From Pararhizobium qamdonense (GTDB lineage: Bacteria; Pseudomonadota; Alphaproteobacteria; Rhizobiales; Rhizobiaceae), in assembly GCF_029277445.1 (NCBI RefSeq), contig NZ_CP119566.1:2544001-2608000 (forward strand): a stretch of DNA of 64,000 nucleotides, written 5' to 3'. Made by a program: the position numbers and the translations under genes. Shown in pieces: positions 47,212-55,519 of the stretch. The notes under the pieces are model-generated. The model made no database searches. It saw only the letters and a program-made list of their open reading frames with translations, and was not told the DNA's origin. How positions within the stretch are numbered: the stretch's first letter is position 1; every line of letters begins with the position of its first letter.

Positions 47212-47304
47212 GGTGACAATTTCTACATTGCATCGGTTTTCCTGTCAATTATGACAATGCAATACCGGAATAAAACCGTTGCAATCGATAGGAATGATGA
47301 CAAT
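47212..47304. promoter_or_regulatory. Probable MocR operator region with inverted and direct repeats
   Basis: A 14-bp inverted repeat with one mismatch (ATTGCATCGGTTTT 47227-47240; AAAACCGTTGCAAT 47272-47285) flanks a smaller TGTCA/TGACA palindrome (47243-47247, 47252-47256). The word TGACAAT occurs three times in direct orientation (47214, 47252, 47298). It occupies the whole gap between the MocR start and the DUF1127 start, so the regulator probably controls both genes. Confidence 0.6.
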
Positions 47305-47545
47305 GGGTACAATTTGTGCGGATATTGGCGATGAGCGTGCTCAGCTAAAGGGTACAATTCAGTCGCGCGGCTTCGTCTCGCGATTGAAGGATCTGTGTTT
47401 CGTGGTGATCGCCTGGATTGTCGACAGGGAAGACAAGCGGCTCAGCCGTATTGCTCTCTCAGAGCTGACCGATGATCAGCTCGCCGATATCGGCGTCACG
47501 CCTGCTGAGGCGCGCCGGGAGGCCACGCGGCCGTTCTGGAACTGA
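47303..47545 (+). CDS. DUF1127 small protein
   Basis: About 80 residues from the ATG at 47303 (AGGA nine bases upstream; ATGs at 47294 and 47297 are alternatives). The C-terminal part LSRIALSELTDDQLADIGVTPAEARREA is the DUF1127 (YjiS-like) motif of Arg-rich helical small proteins. In Agrobacterium and Rhodobacter some DUF1127 proteins affect RNA turnover, phosphate or stress physiology. Here it lies opposite a MocR regulator and is probably its target. Confidence 0.8.
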   Translation: MGTICADIGDERAQLKGTIQSRGFVSRLKDLCFVVIAWIVDREDKRLSRIALSELTDDQLADIGVTPAEARREATRPFWN

Positions 47546-47689
47546 CAGGATATTGCTGGGACATGGAGATGCAGCGGCTGGCTGCTGCTACCGGCGCAAA
47601 CCCGTCGGCGATACAATCGCGGCGCTGGAGAATTCATCCTGCTGTGCAAGGTTCTGATGGTCCAACCTCGCAACAGCGAAGGCAACCGC

Positions 47690-48097
47690 TTAGCGGCAGC
47701 CTTCACCGCCGGCGGCCCAGCGCTTGATATCCGTGGTCATCCGCGTTCCCACGCTCTCGCTGAACAGCGGGCCGAAGGCCTGCAGGCGGGCAGGGTGTCC
47801 CTCCGCCTGAACCACCGCCAGAGGCCGTGATTCCGGGGAGTTTCGCTTGACGATCAGGATGCGGGGGCGCCCGGAAAAGGAATTCAGTTCCGGCGCAAGA
47901 CGATAGGATTTGAAGGCGGCATCACCCGACTTGAACCAGCAGGCGTTGGCGCCAAGCGCCACCCGCTCCATGGTCGCCAAGGCGGCGGTATCGCGGGCCG
48001 GCGCTGGCGGCGCCTTTGTCTGGCAGCCGGCAACAAGCCCGAGAACGGCGATAGAGCCGGCAATGGCCACGGAACGGATGAAAGCTGCAGCGCGCAT
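47690..48097 (-). CDS. Small lipoprotein of unknown function
   Basis: 135 residues. A signal peptide ends with the lipobox LVAGC (Cys about 25), so it is a membrane-anchored lipoprotein. The mature part has two further Cys (ACWFKSG and EGCR at the very C-terminus) that could form a disulfide. It follows purQ by 50 bases in the same direction and may be co-transcribed with it. Confidence 0.75.
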   Translation of the reverse strand: MRAAAFIRSVAIAGSIAVLGLVAGCQTKAPPAPARDTAALATMERVALGANACWFKSGDAAFKSYRLAPELNSFSGRPRILIVKRNSPESRPLAVVQAEGHPARLQAFGPLFSESVGTRMTTDIKRWAAGGEGCR

Positions 48098-48147
48098 GAA
48101 GGCCCCTTCTGATTCGGTCTCTAGGGTGCCTTCTATCAGCTCGAATG

Positions 48148-48819
48148 TTAAGCAGCGATTACGTCGAGAGCAGAAGCGAACAGTCCGCGTCCGTCCGAAC
48201 CGCCATGGGCGGCCTCGATCAGGTTTTCCGGATGCGGCATCATGCCGAGAACATTGCCTCCGGCATTGACGATCCCGGCGATATCGTTGACCGAGCCATT
48301 GGGATTGGTGCCTGCGGCATACCGGAACACCACCTGTCCGTTATCCTCGATGGTCTCAAGCGTTTCAGAATCTGCAAAATAATTGCCGTCGTGATGGGCA
48401 ACCGGGCAGCGGATGATCTGGCCCTGTTCATAGGCGCGGCTGAAATCGGTATTGGCGTTGACGACTTCGAGCTTGATTTCCCGGCAGACGAATTTCAGCG
48501 AAGCGTTGCGCATCAGGGCGCCGGGCAGGAGGCCTGCCTCGACCAGGATCTGGAAGCCGTTGCAAACGCCCAGCACCTTGACGCCGGCCTCGGCCTTGGC
48601 CTTGATCGCCTGCATTACCGGCATGCGCGCGGCAATCGCACCGCAGCGCAGATAGTCGCCATAGGAAAAGCCACCGGGAATGACGATCAGATCGACATCC
48701 GGAATGTCCGTTTCGGTCTGCCAGATGGTCACCGGCGCCTTGCCGGATATCTTGGTCAGGGCTGCGATCATGTCGCGGTCACGGTTGAGGCCTGGAAGCT
48801 GAACGACGGCGGATTTCAT
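48148..48819 (-). CDS. purQ: Phosphoribosylformylglycinamidine synthase, glutaminase subunit
   Basis: 223 residues. A class I glutamine amidotransferase that supplies ammonia to PurL. The nucleophile is the Cys of GVCNGFQIL; the His/Glu pair is in [10 protein letters not shown]. The start overlaps by four bases (ATGA) the stop of a small coiled-coil gene inserted between purS and purQ. Confidence 0.97.
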   Translation of the reverse strand: MKSAVVQLPGLNRDRDMIAALTKISGKAPVTIWQTETDIPDVDLIVIPGGFSYGDYLRCGAIAARMPVMQAIKAKAEAGVKVLGVCNGFQILVEAGLLPGALMRNASLKFVCREIKLEVVNANTDFSRAYEQGQIIRCPVAHHDGNYFADSETLETIEDNGQVVFRYAAGTNPNGSVNDIAGIVNAGGNVLGMMPHPENLIEAAHGGSDGRGLFASALDVIAA

Positions 48820-49073
48820 GGGTGCGGTTCAAACCTGGATTGGGCCTCGGCAAGCTCGCGCAATTCGAGGCGGTTTTCGATACGTTCGAGGCGGTCGTCA
48901 ATGTGGACGATCGAACCACGCATGGTGTTGACGTCACCCTGGAGCAGATGGAACTGATTTCTCAAGCTCAGCATGTCCTGCCGCATATCCTTCTGGCCGT
49001 CTTTCAGGCTGGAAAGATCGTTTTGGATGCGCTTCAGCAATTCATACATCAACTCACTGGATACATCGTTCAC
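48816..49073 (-). CDS. 85-residue coiled-coil protein inside the pur operon
   Basis: 85 residues, almost wholly a predicted coiled coil with a heptad-like pattern ([35 protein letters not shown]). There is no signal peptide or known domain. It begins 20 bases after purS and overlaps purQ by four bases, so it is made in step with the FGAM synthase subunits. This suggests, but does not prove, a role with the PurSQL complex; many rhizobia may carry an unannotated equivalent. Confidence 0.78.
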   Translation of the reverse strand: MNDVSSELMYELLKRIQNDLSSLKDGQKDMRQDMLSLRNQFHLLQGDVNTMRGSIVHIDDRLERIENRLELRELAEAQSRFEPHP

Positions 49074-49093
49074 TGCCCGACCTCATTCAACCT

Positions 49094-49336
49094 TTACGGG
49101 AATGAGATAGTGTAATTCTCAATCACCGTGTTGGCGAGAAGTTTTTCACACATGGCTTTGACATCGGTTTCAGCCTTTGCCTTGTCGGCGGTGTCGATCT
49201 GCAGATCGAAGACCTTGCCCTGGCGGATCTGGCCAATGCCGCCGAAGCCGAGAGCGCCGAGCGCGCCCTCGATTGCCTTGCCCTGGGGGTCGAGAACGCC
49301 GTTTTTCAGCGTCACTGTTACGCGTGCGTTGATCAC
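49094..49336 (-). CDS. purS: Phosphoribosylformylglycinamidine synthase, PurS subunit
   Basis: 80 residues. PurS bridges PurQ and PurL in the small-PurL FGAM synthase. Signature features: ARVTVTLKNGVLDPQGKAIEGALGALGF (cited for position), RQGKVFDLQI and CEKLLANTVIENYTI. It lies 16 bases after purC. Confidence 0.95.
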   Translation of the reverse strand: MINARVTVTLKNGVLDPQGKAIEGALGALGFGGIGQIRQGKVFDLQIDTADKAKAETDVKAMCEKLLANTVIENYTISFP

Positions 49337-49352
49337 TGTCGTCTATTCCTGC

Positions 49353-50117
49353 TTATTTTACCAATACCGGGCCGGAGCCGCGGGGCGGTTCGTTCTCGTT
49401 CATGATGCCAAGGCGGCGGGCGACTTCCTGGTAAGCCTCGACAAGGCCTCCCATATCGCGGCGGAACCGGTCCTTGTCCATCTTTTCCTTGGTTTCGACA
49501 TCCCACAGACGGCAGCTGTCCGGCGAAATTTCGTCGGCCAGGATGATGCGCATCATGTCGCCTTCGAACAGGCGGCCGCATTCGATCTTGAAATCGACCA
49601 GCTGAATGCCGACGCCGAGGAAGAGGCCGGTGAGGAAGTCGTTGATGCGGATGGCGAGCGCCATGATGTCGTCGAGTTCCTGCGGGCTTGCCCAGCCGAA
49701 CGCGGTGATGTGCTCTTCAGAGACCATCGGATCGTCAAGCGCATCGGCCTTGTAATAGAACTCGATGATCGAGCGGGGCAGGACGACGCCTTCCTCGATG
49801 CCAAGGCGCTTTGCCAGCGAACCGGCCGCCACGTTGCGCACGACGATCTCAAGCGGAATGATTTCCACTTCCTTGATCAGCTGCTCGCGCATGTTGAGGC
49901 GGCGGATGAAATGCGTGGGGATGCCGATCCGGTTCAGATGGGTAAAGATATATTCCGAAATCCGGTTGTTGAGCACGCCCTTGCCGTCGATGATCTCGTG
50001 CTTCTTGGCGTTGAAGGCCGTGGCATCATCTTTGAAGAACTGGATCAGAGTGCCCGGCTCAGGACCTTCGTAAAGGATCTTGGCCTTGCCCTCGTAGATA
50101 CGGCGGCGACGGTTCAT
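49353..50117 (-). CDS. purC: SAICAR synthase
   Basis: 254 residues from the ATG at 50117. It joins CAIR and aspartate in purine synthesis. Signatures: [43 protein letters not shown] and [24 protein letters not shown]. First gene of the purC-purS-coil-purQ-lipoprotein operon. Confidence 0.97.
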   Translation of the reverse strand: MNRRRRIYEGKAKILYEGPEPGTLIQFFKDDATAFNAKKHEIIDGKGVLNNRISEYIFTHLNRIGIPTHFIRRLNMREQLIKEVEIIPLEIVVRNVAAGSLAKRLGIEEGVVLPRSIIEFYYKADALDDPMVSEEHITAFGWASPQELDDIMALAIRINDFLTGLFLGVGIQLVDFKIECGRLFEGDMMRIILADEISPDSCRLWDVETKEKMDKDRFRRDMGGLVEAYQEVARRLGIMNENEPPRGSGPVLVK

Positions 50118-50292
50118 GAATGATGTCTCTATCTTTAAAGGCGCTCTTGGGCTGCGCACTCGGTATTTTCTAAGGCGGTCCATAACTGAAATGAAACCAT
50201 TTCACAATCGGCGACTGATCCGATCCCCTGAATTAGCTCGCCCGGCTGCCATCCAGGGTAACACGAAAGTCATCGTGCCGGAAAACTTCGCA

Positions 50293-50321
50293 TTGCACTT
50301 TCGGCGGCCTTTTGGTTTATG
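50293..50321 (+). promoter_or_regulatory. Possible promoter of the zeta-inhibitor gene
   Basis: TTGCAC (50293-50298) and TTTATG (50316-50321) are spaced by 17 bases, about 43 bases before the ATG at 50364. Confidence 0.35.
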
Positions 50322-50363
50322 GGCGAAAAGCTCAACGCAAAACGGTTTTTTGGGAGACTAGAG

Positions 50364-50678
50364 ATGACCAACATGCAGGATCGCGAAAAGGCGTTCGAAT
50401 CGAAATTTGCTCTCGATGAAGAGTTGAAGTTCAAGGCTGAAGCGCGCCGCAACAAGCTTCTCGGTCTTTGGGCTGCCGAGCTTCTGGGAAAGAGCGACGC
50501 GGCTGCCTACGCAAAGGAAGTCGTTGCCGCCGATTTCGAAGAGGTTGGCCATGAGGATGTCGTGCGCAAGATCCGCACTGATTTCGATGCCGCCGGCATC
50601 ACCCTTACCGACGACGAGATTCGCCTGAAGATGCTCGAGCTTCTTTCCGAAGCCGTCACGCAGATCCAGAATAACTGA
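50364..50678 (+). CDS. F1-ATPase inhibitor zeta subunit (DUF1476)
   Basis: 104 residues from the ATG at 50364 (GGGAG seven bases upstream). The sequence DREKAFESKFALDEELKFKAEARRNKLLGLWAAELLG (cited for position) and VVAADFEEVGHEDVVRKI are diagnostic of the DUF1476 family. Its Paracoccus member, zeta, blocks ATP hydrolysis by the F1 motor through its N-terminal segment. It is monocistronic, divergent from purC and away from atp genes, with its own terminator. Confidence 0.92.
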   Translation: MTNMQDREKAFESKFALDEELKFKAEARRNKLLGLWAAELLGKSDAAAYAKEVVAADFEEVGHEDVVRKIRTDFDAAGITLTDDEIRLKMLELLSEAVTQIQNN

Positions 50679-50701
50679 TACCGGCATAGCCGCCACGTTT
50701 G

Positions 50702-50730
50702 AACCGTCCGGCTGTCCGGGCGGTTTTTTT
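50702..50730 (+). terminator. Intrinsic terminator of the zeta gene
   Basis: A stem of ACCGtCCGG with CCGGgCGGT around CTGT (50703-50724) is followed by seven T. It also abuts the stop of the convergent GGDEF/EAL gene. Confidence 0.8.
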
Positions 50731-53317
50731 ATGCCTTCAGGTCTGACAGTACCGTGCGGCGTGCCGGCTCAACAGTCGCTTCCGGCGGCCGCCAGCTGCC
50801 GGAGTGGATGAAGGCCTCAAGGTCGGCTCTGGCCATTGGTCTGGCAAAGGCATAGCCCTGCAACGTATCGCAGCCGAGATCACGCAGAATATGGGCGTGA
50901 TCGATCGTTTCCACGCCTTCGGCGACAACCTCGATATTGAGCGAATGGCCGATATCGATGATCGAACCGACCAGCTTTCGCTGCTCGGCCGCCTCGATGA
51001 TCGGTTTGACGAGAGCGCGATCGATCTTAAGCCGGCTTGGATTGAGCTTCATCAGGCCGACGATCGACGCATGGCCCGTGCCGAAATCGTCGATCTCGAT
51101 ATCGATGCCGAGGGCACCGATGTCTTTCAGGATTTGCGATGAATCCGCGTCGAGATCGTCAAGAAAGATCGATTCCAGCAGTTCGAACGACAGTCTTCCG
51201 CGCGGTATGTTCAGCTGGCGCAGACTTTCGATCAGGCCGGGCTCGCGCAGCCTTGGCGAGGAGACGTTGACGGAAATGCGCGGCACGCCGAGATCCTGCG
51301 TCTCCCAGCGGCTGAAATCGTGCAATGCCTGCTCGGCGATGCAGCGGTCTATTGGCGTCAGCGCGTTGATATCCTCGGCGATCTTCAGGAAATAATCCGG
51401 CGCCAACAGTCCGTGCTTGGGGTGTCTCCAGCGCGCCAGCGTCTCGACGCCGGTAATATCGAGCGTGCGGGCGTCAAACTGCGGCTGATAGAAGGGGACG
51501 AATTCACCGTCTTCCAGCCCTTTGATGATTTCATCGGCGGTCCGCTTGGCATGGTGGATCTGGGTCTGCAGTTGCTGGGTGAAGAATTCGTAGCGGTTGC
51601 GGCCAAGACCCTTGGCCCGGTAGAGGGCGATGTCGGCGTTCATCAGCGATTGTTTGGCGTCCGCCGTGCCATCGGCGGTCCAGGCAATACCGACGCTGGC
51701 CCCGAAACGGCACAGATGCGCTTCATAGGGCACCGGCTGGCGCAGGGCCTCGATGATCCGGTCGGTGAGCGAGATGACGTCGGCCTGCGACTGGCGTGCA
51801 TCGCACAGTACCAGGAATTCATCGCCACCGATTCGCGCCACGAAATCGTGCTCTTTTATGATCGCCGAAAGCACCTTGGCCGTATGGACGAGCATGGCAT
51901 CACCCGCCTGATGGCCGAGCGTGTCGTTGATCTGCTTGAACCGGTCGAGATCGATATGCAGGATGGCGCAATAATCGACCTTGTCGGCGATCCATTCATC
52001 GAGGCGCTGGTCGAGGAACCGGCGGTTTGGCAGGCCGGTCAGATGATCGTGCAGCGCGTTATATTCGATCCGCGAGCGTGCAGCCTCCAGTTCGATATTG
52101 CGTGTCTCGGCCAGTTGCCGGGCTCTTTCCAGATCCTCGCGCAAGGTGACGTCTTCGGTTACGTCCCAATTGGCGCCGATCAGCTTATGTGCGCCTTCGC
52201 TATCGGTGAAGGTTACCGACGTCGAGCGGATATGGCGAATTTCACCGTCCGGACGGATGATGCGAAAGGCGTTCATGAAGGGAATATTCGACGCGATCCC
52301 GGCTGCGACCCTTGCCAGCGCCGCGTCCCGGTCTTGCGGATGCAGCCGTTCCTCGAAGGCTGGAACGCCGGGGTCGTGCTGATCCAGGCCATAGATGGAC
52401 AGCAATTGCGGATCGCGGATGATGCTGCCCGTATCGAGATTGGCTTCAAAGACGCCGACCTTCGAAACGTCGAGAGCAAGTCTCAGCCGGCGCGATATTT
52501 CCTCAAGTTGAGCCTCGGCCTTCTTGCGCTCGGATATATCGGTATCCGTGCCGATGATACGGCTCGGCTTGCCCTCCGGTGTCCACTCGATCGATGCGCC
52601 GCGGCTTTCGATCCAGATCCAGTGACCGTCGGCATGGCGTTCGCGATATTGGAAAGTATTGAACTCGACGTCGCCCTCATCCTGGCGGCGGATACATTCC
52701 AGCACATGCGCCCTGTCTGCCGGATGCACGCTTTCGATCCACACGTCCAGCGAGCCATCGACAGGTGCGTCCGCTGCCATGCCGCGAAGGCGTTTCCAGG
52801 GGATGGAGTAGAACAGGTCGTTGGTGCGGAAATCATGATCCCAGACGCCTTGATGGGCGCTTTCCAGCGCATATTTCCAGCGGGTCTCGCTCTTTTGCAG
52901 GCTGGCGGCAGCCTGTTTGAGATCGTCGATCGATTGTGTCTGCAGGATGATCCACGGCGAAACCCCCGGCATCTTCGACAGCGCCGCCATCACCCATCCC
53001 GCCGAGCCGTCCGGCTGGACAAGGCGAAGTTCACATTGGCGTGGAAGGGCTGCGTCTACCGCCAGTTCTGCGATGATGGTGCCGAGCGGACCTGCGTCAC
53101 CATCATGAACGAAGCGCAGGATAGGCTGGCCGAGGATCGCAGCGGGGGGCAAACCGATCGCATTCGCGAAGGCCGCATTGACGTGGCGGATGCTGCCATG
53201 CGGTTCCAGGAGGCAATAGCCGAGCGGCGCGCAATCAAGAACGGCAGCAGCGTCCGGCATGGCGCCGGTCGCTGCCGGCTTTGGCTGCGGATTTCTGCTG
53301 TCACTGGCGTTTGTCAC
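50729..53317 (-). CDS. PAS-GGDEF-EAL protein (c-di-GMP turnover)
   Basis: 862 residues without membrane helices. Three PAS domains (about 22-130, 145-270, 280-395) are followed by a GGDEF domain (about 430-585) with intact RIGGDEFLVL and an EAL domain (about 600-850). The EAL motif reads ETL (GVETLARWRHP), keeping the catalytic glutamate; DDFGTGHASI, NVSSPRL and EGVET are also kept. Both synthesis and breakdown of c-di-GMP are therefore possible, tuned by PAS sensing. A PilZ receptor gene lies about 2 kb away. Confidence 0.92.
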   Translation of the reverse strand: MTNASDSRNPQPKPAATGAMPDAAAVLDCAPLGYCLLEPHGSIRHVNAAFANAIGLPPAAILGQPILRFVHDGDAGPLGTIIAELAVDAALPRQCELRLVQPDGSAGWVMAALSKMPGVSPWIILQTQSIDDLKQAAASLQKSETRWKYALESAHQGVWDHDFRTNDLFYSIPWKRLRGMAADAPVDGSLDVWIESVHPADRAHVLECIRRQDEGDVEFNTFQYRERHADGHWIWIESRGASIEWTPEGKPSRIIGTDTDISERKKAEAQLEEISRRLRLALDVSKVGVFEANLDTGSIIRDPQLLSIYGLDQHDPGVPAFEERLHPQDRDAALARVAAGIASNIPFMNAFRIIRPDGEIRHIRSTSVTFTDSEGAHKLIGANWDVTEDVTLREDLERARQLAETRNIELEAARSRIEYNALHDHLTGLPNRRFLDQRLDEWIADKVDYCAILHIDLDRFKQINDTLGHQAGDAMLVHTAKVLSAIIKEHDFVARIGGDEFLVLCDARQSQADVISLTDRIIEALRQPVPYEAHLCRFGASVGIAWTADGTADAKQSLMNADIALYRAKGLGRNRYEFFTQQLQTQIHHAKRTADEIIKGLEDGEFVPFYQPQFDARTLDITGVETLARWRHPKHGLLAPDYFLKIAEDINALTPIDRCIAEQALHDFSRWETQDLGVPRISVNVSSPRLREPGLIESLRQLNIPRGRLSFELLESIFLDDLDADSSQILKDIGALGIDIEIDDFGTGHASIVGLMKLNPSRLKIDRALVKPIIEAAEQRKLVGSIIDIGHSLNIEVVAEGVETIDHAHILRDLGCDTLQGYAFARPMARADLEAFIHSGSWRPPEATVEPARRTVLSDLKA

Positions 53318-53418
53318 GTGCCGGTCATTCCCGAATGATTTCCGGCATCATGACCGACGACCATGAAAGTCCCATTAATGGCGGGACCCGCGACCACGTC
53401 CTCTGTGCTGCTGCGCGA

Positions 53419-53973
53419 TCAGGGCTGAAGCCGGTTGAGGAACTGGGCAAAGACCATCGTGCCTTCCGGCCAGGGACCATGCCCGGATTCGGCGTTGATA
53501 TGGCCGGATTCGCCGGCATCCACGAGGAGCGATCCCCAGGCGTTGGCCACGTCTCCGGCATGCTCATAAGTGCCGAACGGATCATTGCGGCTGGCCACGA
53601 CCAGGCTTGGAAACGGCAGCGGTTCGCGCGGATAGGGGCCGAACGTCATCAGGTGCTTGGGACGGATCTTCGGATTGGTCACTTCCGGCGGCGCCACCAG
53701 AAAGGCGCCGGCGATCTTCTTTTCGACATGGGGCAGGGCATGCAAAGCGGTTGCGACGCCCAGCGAGTGGGCAACGATGACCACGGGCTTGGTCGCGGCA
53801 TTGACGTCGTCGATCAGACGCTTGACCCAGTCCTCGCGGACCGGCTTTGCCCATTCGGCCTGTTCGACGCGCCGCGCCGAGGCAAGTTTGCTCTGCCACC
53901 GGCTCTGCCAATGGTCCGGTCCGGAATTGGTGTAACCGGGTACGATCAGGATATCTGCTTCGGATGCTTTCAT
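53419..53973 (-). CDS. Small alpha/beta hydrolase (RBBP9/YdeN family)
   Basis: 184 residues from the ATG at 53973. The order ILIVPGYTNSGPDHWQSRW, VAHSLG (nucleophile Ser), SRNDPFGTYEHA (acid) and SGHINAESGHGPWPEG (His) is that of the RBBP9/YdeN serine hydrolases. The substrate is unknown. The frame extends upstream to 54108, but without a ribosome-binding site. Confidence 0.88.
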   Translation of the reverse strand: MKASEADILIVPGYTNSGPDHWQSRWQSKLASARRVEQAEWAKPVREDWVKRLIDDVNAATKPVVIVAHSLGVATALHALPHVEKKIAGAFLVAPPEVTNPKIRPKHLMTFGPYPREPLPFPSLVVASRNDPFGTYEHAGDVANAWGSLLVDAGESGHINAESGHGPWPEGTMVFAQFLNRLQP

Positions 53974-54200
53974 GATAACGCCGATTTGAGGTCGAGGAGA
54001 GTGGAAGTCAAGTGTCAGATCGGCAGATCTGGTATATGCTCGTTGCACGGCGCGGTTGGTCACGACGCTCCGTGGCGGAAAATGACGCCAATACCGGGAG
54101 CATCGCATTTCGGTCTATCTCACCGGACTGCCTTTCCTATCTGCACTGCTGATTGTTCTCGAATGACGTGACGCCGCGTATTTCAGGAGGAGAATTGGTC

Positions 54201-55007
54201 ATGACAGCCTTTCACGTAATGGCAGGATCCGGCGCCGGGCTCGCGCATCCGGATATTCGCAGGATCAGTGTTGCCGACGTCTTCGACGCGCTGCGCTTGG
54301 GTTGGCAGGATTTCAATGCAAAGCCGTCCCACTATGTTTTTCTGTGCCTGATCTATCCGATCGCCGGCGTCGTGCTCGCCACCTGGAGTTCAGGCGTGAA
54401 CATGCTGCCGCTGCTCTATCCGCTGGCGTCAGGTTTTGCTCTCTTGGGCCCGGTTGCCGCGATCGGTCTTTATGAGATCAGCAGACGGCGCGAACTCGGC
54501 ATGGACACGTCATGGCGGCATGCCTTTGACGTCCGGCGGTCGCCGGCATTGGCGTCGATCCTGGGGCTTGCCTTCATGCTTCTGGTTCTGTTCGTCGTCT
54601 GGCTGCTGGTGGCGCAATCGCTCTACGCCCAGCTGTTCGGCGAGATCCCGGCGGCATCGCTTCCGGCGCTCTATCAGCAGGTCACCGGCACCGATCAGGG
54701 CTGGACCCTGATTCTCGTCGGCAATGCGGTGGGTTTCGTCTTTGCCGTGATTGTGCTTTCGACCGTGGTCGTGTCGTTTCCATTGCTGTTGGAGCGGGAT
54801 GTCGGCGCTATCGCTGCCATCGAGACGTCAGTGCGGGCAACGCTTGCCAATCCGGTTCCCGTGGCCGTCTGGGGTTTGATCGTGGCGGCCGGCCTTGTCA
54901 TCGGCTCGATCCCGGTTTTTGTCGGGCTTGCCGTCGTGATGCCGATCCTTGGGCATGCGACATGGCATCTCTACCGCAAGATGGTTGCGGCGCCGCAGGC
55001 AAAGTAG
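54201..55007 (+). CDS. DUF2189 integral membrane protein
   Basis: 268 residues from the ATG at 54201; AGGAGG sits ten bases upstream. About six membrane helices, with the motif HPDIRRISVADVFDALRLGWQDF before helix 1, typical of DUF2189 proteins. No function is known. Many alphaproteobacteria carry it near cytochrome oxidase genes; here it stands alone between a hydrolase and a PilZ gene. Confidence 0.85.
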   Translation: MTAFHVMAGSGAGLAHPDIRRISVADVFDALRLGWQDFNAKPSHYVFLCLIYPIAGVVLATWSSGVNMLPLLYPLASGFALLGPVAAIGLYEISRRRELGMDTSWRHAFDVRRSPALASILGLAFMLLVLFVVWLLVAQSLYAQLFGEIPAASLPALYQQVTGTDQGWTLILVGNAVGFVFAVIVLSTVVVSFPLLLERDVGAIAAIETSVRATLANPVPVAVWGLIVAAGLVIGSIPVFVGLAVVMPILGHATWHLYRKMVAAPQAK

Positions 55008-55017
55008 CGCAATAATC

Positions 55018-55050
55018 TCAGCCGTGCAGCCGGGACGGTAGCACGGCTGG
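55018..55050. terminator. Hairpin between DUF2189 and PilZ genes
   Basis: A perfect 9-bp stem (CAGCCGTGC 55019-55027 with GCACGGCTG 55041-55049) between convergent genes; only a short T-run (GATTT) follows, so it is a weak candidate. Confidence 0.5.
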
Positions 55051-55061
55051 GATTTGCTCAT

Positions 55062-55367
55062 TCAGCGGAAATATTTGTAATAGGACGAGATTTGCGCTGA
55101 TGTGTTGGAGGACGCATCAAGGCGGATACCGATCCTGTCGCCGCGGTACCATTGCACGATGCCGGTCAGATGACCGAACTCGTCACTCTGGATCGAGACC
55201 TCCTGGCCCGTGGTGGCGTTAATGTCGAAATAAAGCTGGAAGCAAATGCCGGCGGGCGACAGGTCCTTGACAATGCCCCGGCTTGATCCGCCCTTGCAGG
55301 TCACTTCGCCGGTGAATTTCGTCGTCGTGCGTACGGCCTTGCGTTCGATTGTCTGCTGATACGGCAT
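55062..55367 (-). CDS. PilZ-domain protein (probable c-di-GMP receptor)
   Basis: 101 residues, a single PilZ domain. The c-di-GMP-binding residues are kept: R9-x3-R13 in ERKAVRTTT and D35-x-S37-x-x-G40 in KDLSPAGICF. It would respond to c-di-GMP made or degraded by enzymes such as the nearby GGDEF/EAL protein. The output target is unknown. Confidence 0.85.
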   Translation of the reverse strand: MPYQQTIERKAVRTTTKFTGEVTCKGGSSRGIVKDLSPAGICFQLYFDINATTGQEVSIQSDEFGHLTGIVQWYRGDRIGIRLDASSNTSAQISSYYKYFR

Positions 55368-55519
55368 GATCCACCCAAAATCTGCGTCTCAATGTCCGCG
55401 CCAGTCTCCCATACAAGACTGACGAAAGGCTTGAAAAATTCGCTTGCAATCGAACGAACTGGGTCGAAATCGCACAGAAATGGGCTGCGGAGAGCGGTGA
55501 TGCCCTCCGCAGGCATCGA

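Noticed and set aside
51320..53338. 672-codon open frame on the plus strand over the GGDEF/EAL gene
   Set aside because: Antisense shadow; the minus strand encodes intact PAS, GGDEF and EAL motifs.
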